Position numbers and translations under genes: made by a program. From Actinomycetes bacterium (GTDB lineage Bacteria; Actinomycetota; Acidimicrobiia; Acidimicrobiales; Microtrichaceae), in NCBI GenBank assembly GCA_029782335.1, contig JAKOVA010000276.1:1-34186 (forward strand): a stretch of 34,186 nt of DNA. Reading direction: 5' to 3'. Shown in pieces: positions 1-7,918 of this stretch. The notes below the pieces were generated by a model. The model saw only the letters and a program-made list of their open reading frames with translations, had not been told where the DNA came from and made no database searches. Each line of letters opens with the position of its first letter. Position 1 is the stretch's first letter.

Positions 1-2
1 GC

Positions 3-713
3 GCGAGCGGCCCCGCCGCCGATCCCTCCTGCACGGCAGTGCAGTTCTCGCAAACCAATCCGAGCCAACGGCCAAGCTTCGGCATCGCGCCGACCGACCC
101 CCTGCTCACCCGCGGTCGCGCGATCACCGCCGATCCGCAGGCCATCGCCGGAAACATCGCTGGCACCTACAGCGGCTGCGCCGTCCAGACCGTCACCACG
201 CCCGACCGTTTCGAGACGGCGATCTGCCACCAGTACCGCACGCTGGAGACCCTCACCTGCGACAAGGTGCTGATCGTCACGCCGATCCAGACGCCCGGCT
301 GCTCGGCCGGTCAGTTCCTCACCCGCGTCACCGCCGACCCCTGCCCCGCCTGCATCGACTACCTGGCCTTCGACTTCAGCTGCGGGACCAACAGCTACAC
401 GATGCACGTCTTCACGATCGACAAGGGCAGCGGTCAGGTCTACATGGACCTGGGCTCGCAGGACGTCCCCGGCAGCCTGAACACGCAGATCCCGCAGACA
501 CCGGGCCCGTCGCGGATCGACGGCTTCTTCTGCTACCAGACCTACTACAGCCAGAGCTGTGCCGGCCCCAACTGCACCATCGGCGCGTGGTTCTACAACC
601 CCTGCCAGGGCACGAGCTACTACGGCGCCAACACCTTCGCGATGCCGACCACGGTCAGCTTCAGCGACACCTGGGACAACCAGTGCGCGACGCTGGAGGC
701 GCGCTCGCAATGA
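3..713 (+). CDS. traN: TraN-like conjugal transfer protein, N-terminal portion (partial, 5' end outside window)
   Basis: The frame is open to the left edge, so the true start lies outside the window. The visible 237 residues are cysteine-rich and have no membrane segment. They contain regularly spaced cysteines and an SAGQF-type segment like the N-terminal half of F-type TraN. TraN is an outer-membrane mating-pair stabilisation protein that contacts the recipient and is held together by disulfides. The next gene carries the C-terminal TraN signature and starts inside this stop codon (ATGA), so the usual single TraN seems to be split into two polypeptides here. The assignment rests on position before traF/traH/traG and on the cysteine pattern; another cysteine-rich exported transfer protein remains possible. 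Confidence 0.6.
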   Translation, partial: ASGPAADPSCTAVQFSQTNPSQRPSFGIAPTDPLLTRGRAITADPQAIAGNIAGTYSGCAVQTVTTPDRFETAICHQYRTLETLTCDKVLIVTPIQTPGCSAGQFLTRVTADPCPACIDYLAFDFSCGTNSYTMHVFTIDKGSGQVYMDLGSQDVPGSLNTQIPQTPGPSRIDGFFCYQTYYSQSCAGPNCTIGAWFYNPCQGTSYYGANTFAMPTTVSFSDTWDNQCATLEARSQ

Positions 714-1921
714 GAGCCTCCCGGCGCTTCGCCTGGATCGCCGGCGGCGCGCTGGCGCTCTGCCTGTTCGCGTCCGCACCGGCGATAGCCGCTGACTGCT
801 ACCAGACCGCGGAGACCTGTGTCGAAGGCCCCGAGACCCGCACCATCGGCGGCTACCCGGTGCAGCGCGACTGCTGGCGCTACCGCGCGTCCTACACCTG
901 CGTCTCGCAGAACAGCACCGACGACTGCCAGCCCTTGCGCGACCGCGGCTGCAGCCAGGTCGATTCGCGCTGCATGGACACGAACCCCCAGGGCGCGTGC
1001 ATGCTCTACGAGCAGACCTGGCAGTGCCGCGTCGCCACGGGCACCACCTCGACGGTGACGAACTGCGGCGGCCAGCAGTTCTGTCTGGACGGGCGCTGCT
1101 TCGACACCGGCTACGCGCCGGACGCCGACTTCGCGCGTGCCGTTGCCGGACTGGAAGCGCAGCGCGAAGCCGGTCGCTACCTGGACCCGAACACGCTGGA
1201 GGTCTTCAAGGGCTACGACAACCGCTGCCGCAAGAAGCTGTTCGGCCTGGTGAACTGCTGCAAGGGCGGCGGCACCGACGGCTCGCTCTTCTCCACCTTC
1301 AGCCTGATCACCGGCGCCGGCGGCCAGGCCATCGGCGCCATCGGTTCGAGCTACACCTACGACGCCCTCTTCACGGCCGATGCACCCGACCTGGTGATCG
1401 CCGGCTTCGAGGCGCTGTTCGGCGCCGGCGGCGGTTCCTCGGCGCTCGCCGGGCTGATCGCCGGCGACCTGTCGGTGGGCTCTTTCGTGACCTCGCTGGT
1501 GCCGGGCCCGTGGACGCTCGCGATGCTCGCGATCCAGCTCTCGGGGCTGCTGTCCTGCGAGGACGCCGAGCAGGTCCTCGCGATGAAGCGCGACAACCGC
1601 CTGTGCCACGGCGTCGGCAGCTACTGCTCGATGCGGCTGCCCATCATCCGCACCTGCATCGAGACCACCGAGACCTACTGCTGCTTCAACTCGCGTCTGT
1701 CACGCATCATCAACGAACAGGGTCGCGCGCAACTCGGCCGTGGCTGGGGCGGCGCCCAGGGCCCCGACTGCAGCGGCTTCGCACTTGCGCAGCTCCAGGC
1801 GTTGGACTTCTCGCGCATGGACCTCACCGAGTTCTATGCGGAGATCGCGCCCACGCTGCCGAACCTCGGCGATATGCAGCAGCGCGCGCAGCAGAAGGTC
1901 AACAGCTACTTCGGCCCATGA
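710..1921 (+). CDS. traN: TraN-like mating-pair stabilisation protein, C-terminal portion with its own signal peptide
   Basis: This 403-aa protein starts at the ATG that overlaps the previous stop as ATGA. Residues 1 to about 28 form a clear Sec signal peptide: basic start RASRR, hydrophobic core, and cleavage near AIA-AD. The mature part is rich in cysteine. Residues 32-110 have the TraN pattern of a glycine-rich turn, DCWRY, and repeated C...C pairs. Residues 310-370 carry the conserved TraN C-terminal block with CCFNS, GRGWG and DCSGF. A glycine/alanine-rich hydrophobic stretch lies at about 190-270. F-type TraN is an outer-membrane protein that stabilises donor-recipient contact. A private signal peptide suggests that this half is exported separately, so the split is probably functional and not a sequencing error. 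Confidence 0.75.
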   Translation: MRASRRFAWIAGGALALCLFASAPAIAADCYQTAETCVEGPETRTIGGYPVQRDCWRYRASYTCVSQNSTDDCQPLRDRGCSQVDSRCMDTNPQGACMLYEQTWQCRVATGTTSTVTNCGGQQFCLDGRCFDTGYAPDADFARAVAGLEAQREAGRYLDPNTLEVFKGYDNRCRKKLFGLVNCCKGGGTDGSLFSTFSLITGAGGQAIGAIGSSYTYDALFTADAPDLVIAGFEALFGAGGGSSALAGLIAGDLSVGSFVTSLVPGPWTLAMLAIQLSGLLSCEDAEQVLAMKRDNRLCHGVGSYCSMRLPIIRTCIETTETYCCFNSRLSRIINEQGRAQLGRGWGGAQGPDCSGFALAQLQALDFSRMDLTEFYAEIAPTLPNLGDMQQRAQQKVNSYFGP

Positions 1922-2316
1922 CCTCCATCGCTGCCATCCTGTCCGTCCCAAGGCGTCGCCACGCGCTCGCCGCGGTCGCACTCGGCGCGCTACTCGCCAT
2001 GCCAAGCCAGGCACAGACGACGCAGCGCATTCCTGTCTCGGAGATCAAGCCGCTGCTGGCGCTCGCCGCCGAGCGCGGCGCCGCGCATGGGGTGCTCATA
2101 GGCCCCGGCGCCGAGTACATGCGTCGCCGCTTCGATGCCACCGCGCCCATCGAGATCGACGTGGCGACCTTGCACGCCCTGCCCCAGCCCGGCTGCGCGA
2201 GGCTCGAAGTCACCACGCGCCAGCACGACGTGCTGGAGCAAGGCAAGCGCGCCGATCAGGAACTGCGCTGGCAGGTGAGCTTCTGCCGGGACGGCAGTTT
2301 TCCGGAGAAGCGGTAG
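1918..2316 (+). CDS. Small exported protein of the transfer operon, function unknown
   Basis: This 132-aa protein begins at an ATG overlapping the TraN stop as ATGA, and its TAG stop lies directly against the traF ATG. Residues 1-32 form a signal peptide (RRRH start, alanine/leucine core, cleavage near SQAQ). The mature part is about 100 residues with two cysteines, so it is probably periplasmic. I do not recognise the family. Position between TraN and TraF in a fully coupled operon argues for a part in pilus or channel assembly, but this is inference from context only. In the F plasmid the same interval holds a small protein (TrbE) which is a membrane protein, so this is not an obvious equivalent. 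Confidence 0.75.
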   Translation: MTSIAAILSVPRRRHALAAVALGALLAMPSQAQTTQRIPVSEIKPLLALAAERGAAHGVLIGPGAEYMRRRFDATAPIEIDVATLHALPQPGCARLEVTTRQHDVLEQGKRADQELRWQVSFCRDGSFPEKR

Positions 2317-3165
2317 ATGCGTGCGAAGCCTCCGACGACCTGCAGGACCGCGCGAATCGTCGCGGTTCTCCTGGCCATGTCCGCGGCGCTTCCGACCGCG
2401 CCGTCGTGGGCGCAAGGCGCGAACGAAGCCACCAAGGAGATCGTCGCCGACCCACAAGACGCCGCGTACTGGCTGCGCAACCGCGAAGGCTGGTTCTGGT
2501 ACCGCGACCCGCCCGCTGCAGCCCGTCGGCCGACACCGCCGGCACCGAAGCCGCCGCGCGAGTTGGCCGACTTCGAAGCGATGCAGAAGCGGCTGGAAGA
2601 CCTGAAGCGCGTTGCCGTCATGAACCCCACCGACGCCAACCTCACGGCCTACATGCGCTACCAGCGCATGGTCATGAACAAGTCCGAGCACTTCGCCGAA
2701 CGCTGGCAGCGCCTGGTGTGGACGGTGCCCGATCTCGACTACGGCCTGAGCGGACGGCCCACCAACGCGATGGCGATCAACGTCTTCGACGAGCAGCAGC
2801 GCGAACGGCAGGCGCAGACCCTCAAGAGCCTGGCCGCCACCCACGGGCTCGTCTTCGTGTTCCGCGGCGACTGCCCGCATTGCCACCGCTTCGCGCCGAT
2901 CCTGAAGCGCTTCGAGCAGGAGTTCGGGTTCACCGTGCTCGCGATCAGCATGGACGGCCGCGCCATCCCCGAGTACCCGAACGCCCGGCCCGACAACGGC
3001 ATGGCCGCGCGCCTAAGTGCCACGGCGGTGCCGGCGCTCTACCTCACCGCGCCGGCCACCCGGCAGATCGTCCCGGTGGGCTTCGGCGTGATGTCGATGA
3101 CCGACCTGGTCGAGCGCATCGCCGCACTCGCGCAAGACGCTCCCGCCGGCGCCCGCCAGCCCTGA
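2317..3165 (+). CDS. traF: TraF, periplasmic conjugation protein with thioredoxin-type CPHC
   Basis: This 282-aa protein has a signal peptide at residues 1 to about 33, then the GWFWYRDP segment (58-65) typical of F-type TraF. The C-terminal thioredoxin-like fold (about 175-275) contains FRGDCPHCH, with a CPHC pair at C186 and C189, and a cis-proline region AVPALYL. TraF works in the periplasm on F-pilus assembly with TraH, TraW, TrbB and others. The plasmid F TraF is known to have lost the CxxC and to rely on TrbB for disulfide chemistry. This protein keeps the pair, so it may combine the TraF and TrbB roles, fitting a cysteine-rich TraN next door. The ATG follows the previous TAG without a gap, with GGAGAAG upstream as ribosome-binding site. 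Confidence 0.88.
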   Translation: MRAKPPTTCRTARIVAVLLAMSAALPTAPSWAQGANEATKEIVADPQDAAYWLRNREGWFWYRDPPAAARRPTPPAPKPPRELADFEAMQKRLEDLKRVAVMNPTDANLTAYMRYQRMVMNKSEHFAERWQRLVWTVPDLDYGLSGRPTNAMAINVFDEQQRERQAQTLKSLAATHGLVFVFRGDCPHCHRFAPILKRFEQEFGFTVLAISMDGRAIPEYPNARPDNGMAARLSATAVPALYLTAPATRQIVPVGFGVMSMTDLVERIAALAQDAPAGARQP

Positions 3166-3175
3166 GGACCCGACC

Positions 3176-4648
3176 ATGGCACGCCAACCGAACGATCGCC
3201 CGGCCCGACCCCTCGGCAGACGCCTGATCGCCAGCCTGCTCGCCGTGACGCTGGTCACCACACCGCTGGTGAGTCACCCCGCCGACCTCAACGCCGAGAT
3301 GCAGGCGATGTTCAACGACCTGGGCGCTCTGGGCAACGTCACCACGCCGGGCGCGTTCCGCGGCCAGGCGATGAACCTCTACACCGGCGGCAGCCTGATG
3401 ATGCGCGCCCCGGGCCGCAACTATCCGCTGGCCTCCGTGCAGCTGCCCAGCCTGCGCGCCGGCTGCGGCGGCATCGACATCTACGGCGGCGCCTTCTCCT
3501 TCATCAACAAGCAGCAGTTCATCGCGCTGCTGCAGAACATCGGCGCCAACGCCGTGGGCTACGCCTTCAAGCTGGCGCTGCAGTCAATCTCGCCCGACAT
3601 CGACAAGCTGCTGACCGAGCTGCAGGACCAGATCAACAAGATCAACGCGATGAACATCAACTCCTGCGAAGCCGCGCAGGCGCTGGTGAACGGCGTGGTG
3701 GGCGAGTACGACAACTCGGTGATGAGCGGCTGCGCCAACATCTCCCAGTACCTCGGAAGCGTCTCCGACCGGGCCGAAGCCCGGCTCACCTGCGCCAGCA
3801 ACGCGCCGGCCGTCGTGAAGACCGCCGCCAACAGCGCCGACCCCAACGTGCGCAACGCCACCTTCGTGAAGGGCAACGTCACCTGGCTCGCGCTCAATCA
3901 GGTGGGCGGCAGCATCAGCCAGCAGGAGAAGGAGCTGATCATGAGCGTGATCGGCACCGTGATTCTGTATCCGCCGGCGGACGACGGCAGCGGCGCCACG
4001 CCGCGCTACGCCGAGCCCACCATCGTGGGCCTGCGCGACCTGCTGCTCGGCCGCGGCGCCTCGGCCACGGAGGGAAACGTCGACATCGAGGTGTACGTCT
4101 GCGACGAGCCCGCGGAGTGCCTGAACCCGACGCGCGCCACCGTCTCGGCCAAGCCCTTCACGCGCCTGGTGTCGGAGCGGCTGCGCCGCATGTCGGACAA
4201 CATCGCCACGCGCAGCCCGCAGGCGCCGGCCGACATCGGCTTCGTCAACAACACCACCGAGCCGGTCTACAAGATGCTGTCGGTGGCCAATGCCGTGCCG
4301 GGATCGAGCACCGCCGAGACGCTGATCGAGACCTACAAGGACGTTATCGCGCTCGACTACGCGGAGACCTTCCTCAACCGCGCCATCCGCCAGGCCATGA
4401 GCGCTCTGTCGCAGGCGCTCAAGCGCACCGGGATCGAGCAGCAGTACATCGACGCGATCAGAGAGAACGCCCAGGAAGCCCAGCGCCAGCTCCTGGCCGA
4501 GAAGCAGGCCGCCTACGCCAAGGTGCGATCGGTCTCCTCGATGACGCAGGATCTGCAGACGCTGGAGCGGCAGCTCTGGAGCTCGATGCCCTCGTCGGTG
4601 AAGTCGATGCTCGACTTCAGCGCCAGCAGCGGCGCCCGCGGCTCCTGA
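3176..4648 (+). CDS. traH: TraH, F-type pilus assembly protein
   Basis: This 490-aa protein is close to the 458 aa of F TraH. It has a signal peptide (residues 1 to about 36), then the conserved TraH block with FNDLG, GAFRGQ and YTGGSL, then CGGIDIYGGAFSFI, all hallmarks of the family. The C-terminal third (about 400-475) is rich in Gln, Glu and Leu and is predicted helical or coiled coil. TraH is a periplasmic, outer-membrane-associated protein needed to extend the conjugative pilus and it acts with TraF and TraW. GAGGA, which overlaps the traF TGA, serves as the ribosome-binding site for this ATG. It sits between traF and traG exactly as in plasmid F. Confidence 0.92.
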   Translation: MARQPNDRPARPLGRRLIASLLAVTLVTTPLVSHPADLNAEMQAMFNDLGALGNVTTPGAFRGQAMNLYTGGSLMMRAPGRNYPLASVQLPSLRAGCGGIDIYGGAFSFINKQQFIALLQNIGANAVGYAFKLALQSISPDIDKLLTELQDQINKINAMNINSCEAAQALVNGVVGEYDNSVMSGCANISQYLGSVSDRAEARLTCASNAPAVVKTAANSADPNVRNATFVKGNVTWLALNQVGGSISQQEKELIMSVIGTVILYPPADDGSGATPRYAEPTIVGLRDLLLGRGASATEGNVDIEVYVCDEPAECLNPTRATVSAKPFTRLVSERLRRMSDNIATRSPQAPADIGFVNNTTEPVYKMLSVANAVPGSSTAETLIETYKDVIALDYAETFLNRAIRQAMSALSQALKRTGIEQQYIDAIRENAQEAQRQLLAEKQAAYAKVRSVSSMTQDLQTLERQLWSSMPSSVKSMLDFSASSGARGS

Positions 4649-4675
4649 GTCCGAGCACGAGCCGCTCGCGCCCGC

Positions 4676-7579
4676 ATGTTCGAGATCTACGCCTACGGCA
4701 ACGTCGACACCCTGACGGGGGTCTTCAACGCGATCGCCGCCATCATGGGTGGGGCCGACTACTTCGGCCTCATCAAGGCAATCGCCATCACCGGCGTGCT
4801 GGTGGCGGCATTCGCCGGGCTCTTCACGCCGGGCAAGTTCCACGGCTGGGGCTGGCTGATGGGCTTCCTTCTCGTCTACTACGCGCTCTTCCTGCCCAAG
4901 TCGACCGTGGTGATCGTCGACAAGCTCGGCAGCCAGCCCCCGGTGGCCGTGGGCAACGTGCCGATCGGCGTGGCCTTCTTCGGCCACGCCACCAGCAAGG
5001 TGGGCGATGTGATGACGCGGTTCTTCGAGACCGCCTTCCAGGTCATCCCGGCCACCAACGCGCAGCTCCCCGGCGAGCTCGCGTACCAGAAAAACGGCGT
5101 CATGTTCGGCAACCGTCTGATCCAAGCCTCCCGCGCGGCGAACGTGTCCGACCCGCAGCTGCGCACCGACCTCATCGCCTTCGTCCACAACTGCACCGTC
5201 TACGACCTGCAGGACGGCACGATCGACCCGGCCGCCTTCGCGCGCAGCACCGACATCTGGTCGCTGATGGGCACTCCCAACCCGGCGCGCTTCACCACCT
5301 ACGGCAACCCGGTGCAGGTCGACACCTGCCCGAACGCCTACACCTACCTCGCCGCCCGCCTGCCGGCCGAAGTGGCGCACGCGCGATCGATTCTCGCCTT
5401 CCAGCTGAACCCCACGTTGGAGCCGGCCGCCGCCCTCACGGCCATCGACGCGCAGATCGAGCAGGCCTACTACAAGACGAAGATCGCCACCGCGGCCCAG
5501 GGCGCCGCGGACCTGCTGCGCCAGAACATCATGATCAACCTGGTACAGGACAGCCGCAGCCTCGCCGGCCAGAAGCTCAACGACCCGGCCGCGCTGATGA
5601 TCGCCACCGCGCGCGCCAACGCCACCGCGTCGGTGAACTCCGCGTTCCTCACCATGGGCAAGATCGCTGAACAGGCGCTGCCGCTGGTGAGGAACGTGAT
5701 CGAAGCCGTCATCTACGCGGTGTTCCCGTTCGTGTTCCTGCTGTTCCTGCTGGCCCAGGGCCGCGGCCTCGCGATGGCCATCAAGAGCTTCGCGGTGAGC
5801 TTGGTGTGGATCCAGCTCTGGCCCCCGCTCTACGCGATCCTCAACTACGTCGCCACGCTAGCCAGCGCGCGCAACCTCGAAGCGGCAGCGAAGATGGGAA
5901 CGGCCGCCCAGGGCCTGGCGCTCGAAACCGCCGCCAGCATCTACAGCGGCGCCGTCTCGGACCAGGCCATCGCCGGCTACATGGTGATCTCGATCCCGAT
6001 CATCGCCACCGCCATCATCAAGGGCGGCGAAGTGGCGTTCCAGGCGGTGACCGGCGTCGGCGCCGTCCAGTCAGCGGCATCCAGCGAAGCGGCAGCCACC
6101 TCGAAGGGCAGCATCACCCAGAACGCGGTCTCGATGGATCAGCAACAGCTGGCTCCCACGAGATCGTCCGCCTTCATGTCGACGACCAGCGACGCGCACG
6201 GCACCACCATCCAGGGCATCGGCCCCGACGCTGGCGTCTTCCGTTACCAGGCCAACCTGAGCCGCCTGGCCAGCACCTTCACCTTCACTGAACGGCAAGC
6301 GAACGCCCTGGGCGAAAGCGCACGCGAAGCCGAGACGCTGGCCCGCACCGAGCGCGAGGCCATGCAGCGCAGCCAGGCCACGGCGCTGACCCGCGCGCTC
6401 GCCATCCAGGAGGGCTACGAGCGCTCGCAGCAGAGATTGGGGGCCGCGGCCACCTCGGATGGCGGGTCAAGCTCGACCCAGCTGCAGACGCTGAGCTCGG
6501 TGGCGAAGGACGTGAACCGAAGATTGGGGCTGAGCGAGGACTCGACGGTTGGCAAAAGCATTGCGGCAGCCGCATCCGCCGGCGCGAAGATTCCATTGAC
6601 CGAGATCGGCGGACGGCTCTCGTTCGAAGGGCAAAAAGTAGACCAGCAGCGACTGCAAAGCGCCTACGACTACGCGCGCAAGGCGGTGGAGAGCTCACAG
6701 CTCTCGGAAGCCAGCGCTCTGGTCAAGGACTTCCGGTCTTCCGATGCCTACCAGTGGGCGCGCAGCAGCCGCACGACGGCTACCGCCGGCTACGACTCGT
6801 CGTCCCGTGAGGCCATGGAGCGGCAAACTGCGAGCGACACCGCCTTTGGCCGAGCGCGCGAGCTCGCCCGCACCGCGCAGTTCATGCGTGAATGGAGCAG
6901 CGGAACCCAGACCGACTTCACCAACTACGCCGCGCGGCGTCTCGCCGAGCGCGGGCTACTGCGCGAGGACGACCCGATCAAGCTCCAGCGGGCCGTGACC
7001 GAGATCGCGTACTCATACGCGCGCGGCGGAAGCGCGGCAACCGGCTATGTTCCGATCGACAACCCGCTGGGTCCGTCGAGGCCGTTGCCTGAGACCATGG
7101 GCTGGCCCGAGTCGCCGTTGCGCGAGCAGTACGACCGCAGTGCCCGAACGGCGGACAGCAGCGCGCTCCGCCAGCAGACCGCTACCAACGAAGGTGAGAT
7201 CCGCGCACGCCAGACTCGGCAGCGAGCGATTCCCGGACAACCGGTGGGCAACGACCTGGCGGATCGCGTCAGCGCCGGCGATGCCGAGACGAAAGCCAGG
7301 ATCGCCAAGGGCCGCGCACAGGTGTCGCAGGACGCCGGAACGCTCAGCGAGAGCTACAAGGGCTCCGTGCGCATCGGCAAGGTCAGCCCCAACCACGGCG
7401 GGAACCAGGCCGTCTGGGACACGGTCGGCGCCAACGCGAGTCAGCCCGAACTCGGCACTCCGCCCAAGGTCGAGCCGATTGGTGAATGGCACTTTGACAA
7501 GGACGGGGTCCCGGTGGCCGGCCCGAAGCCGAAGACAGCGGCGCCCGCTGAGGGCAAGGGCAAGACTGATGGGCGGTAG
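4676..7579 (+). CDS. traG: TraG, inner-membrane mating-pair stabilisation and entry-exclusion partner protein
   Basis: This 967-aa protein is close to the 938 aa of F TraG. Hydrophobic segments lie at about 33-50, 58-74, 340-360, 368-396 and 432-449, the usual TraG N-terminal membrane half with a periplasmic loop at about 80-330. Residues 450-967 form a long polar, Ser/Thr/Ala/Gln-rich periplasmic tail, as in the family. TraG is required for pilus assembly through its N-terminal half. Its tail is known in F and SXT/R391 elements to contact TraN and the recipient exclusion protein Eex/TraS. It is the last gene of the transfer operon here; the 27-nt gap after traH shows no strong ribosome-binding site. 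The next genes read the other way. Confidence 0.92.
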   Translation: MFEIYAYGNVDTLTGVFNAIAAIMGGADYFGLIKAIAITGVLVAAFAGLFTPGKFHGWGWLMGFLLVYYALFLPKSTVVIVDKLGSQPPVAVGNVPIGVAFFGHATSKVGDVMTRFFETAFQVIPATNAQLPGELAYQKNGVMFGNRLIQASRAANVSDPQLRTDLIAFVHNCTVYDLQDGTIDPAAFARSTDIWSLMGTPNPARFTTYGNPVQVDTCPNAYTYLAARLPAEVAHARSILAFQLNPTLEPAAALTAIDAQIEQAYYKTKIATAAQGAADLLRQNIMINLVQDSRSLAGQKLNDPAALMIATARANATASVNSAFLTMGKIAEQALPLVRNVIEAVIYAVFPFVFLLFLLAQGRGLAMAIKSFAVSLVWIQLWPPLYAILNYVATLASARNLEAAAKMGTAAQGLALETAASIYSGAVSDQAIAGYMVISIPIIATAIIKGGEVAFQAVTGVGAVQSAASSEAAATSKGSITQNAVSMDQQQLAPTRSSAFMSTTSDAHGTTIQGIGPDAGVFRYQANLSRLASTFTFTERQANALGESAREAETLARTEREAMQRSQATALTRALAIQEGYERSQQRLGAAATSDGGSSSTQLQTLSSVAKDVNRRLGLSEDSTVGKSIAAAASAGAKIPLTEIGGRLSFEGQKVDQQRLQSAYDYARKAVESSQLSEASALVKDFRSSDAYQWARSSRTTATAGYDSSSREAMERQTASDTAFGRARELARTAQFMREWSSGTQTDFTNYAARRLAERGLLREDDPIKLQRAVTEIAYSYARGGSAATGYVPIDNPLGPSRPLPETMGWPESPLREQYDRSARTADSSALRQQTATNEGEIRARQTRQRAIPGQPVGNDLADRVSAGDAETKARIAKGRAQVSQDAGTLSESYKGSVRIGKVSPNHGGNQAVWDTVGANASQPELGTPPKVEPIGEWHFDKDGVPVAGPKPKTAAPAEGKGKTDGR

Positions 7580-7600
7580 ACCGGCGCGCGGCTCAGTCTT
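7562..7600. terminator. Possible bidirectional terminator between traG and the defence operon
   Basis: A perfect 8-bp inverted repeat, AAGACTGA at 7562-7569 and TCAGTCTT at 7593-7600, encloses a GC-rich 23-nt loop that contains a further CCG/CGG dyad. It covers the traG stop and the stop codon of the small convergent gene. No long T-run follows on either strand, so classical Rho-independent termination is uncertain. Confidence 0.35.
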
Positions 7601-7862
7601 CGGCCGCACCGACCTCTAGGCTGCCTCGGCCGTTACGCGTCAGATATCCAGGCGCTCGGGAGTGATATCGGCTGGCAGCGTCGCCAGTCACCATGGGGTC
7701 GCTGCGTAGCCAACCCTCAAAGTCAGGGTCGACGTGCTGCTCGCGTTCGCTCCCGGCAGGTTCCTGGTCGATCCCCACGGCAAGTGCAGCGCGAACCTGC
7801 GCGCGCAGGTTCGCGATGAACTCAACCAGGGAAGCCCAGATCGACCTATTGCTGATGTCCAT
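7593..7862 (-). CDS. Small hypothetical protein, possible last gene of the defence operon
   Basis: This 89-aa frame starts at an ATG 56 nt after the GmrSD-like stop and ends 13 nt from the convergent traG stop. Its codons mostly end in G or C, as in neighbouring genes, and the translated start (NRSIWASLVEFI) looks like an amphipathic helix. A GGATGAG sequence lies a few bases upstream. No known domain, signal peptide or membrane segment is visible. A competing frame (7688-7873) has a much less protein-like composition (many Ser, Arg, Thr, Trp). I see it as a plausible but unproven gene, co-transcribed with the defence genes. Confidence 0.4.
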   Translation of the reverse strand: MDISNRSIWASLVEFIANLRAQVRAALAVGIDQEPAGSEREQHVDPDFEGWLRSDPMVTGDAASRYHSRAPGYLTRNGRGSLEVGAAED

Positions 7863-7918
7863 CGCTCATCCAAGTCTGCGTTTCCGAAGACATGCTACGA
7901 CGATGCACGCGCCCGCGT

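Noticed and set aside
3584-5380. 598-aa open frame on the - strand
   Set aside because: It is antisense to traH and traG, very rich in Val, Gly, Arg, His and Asp without any motif, and is a GC shadow.
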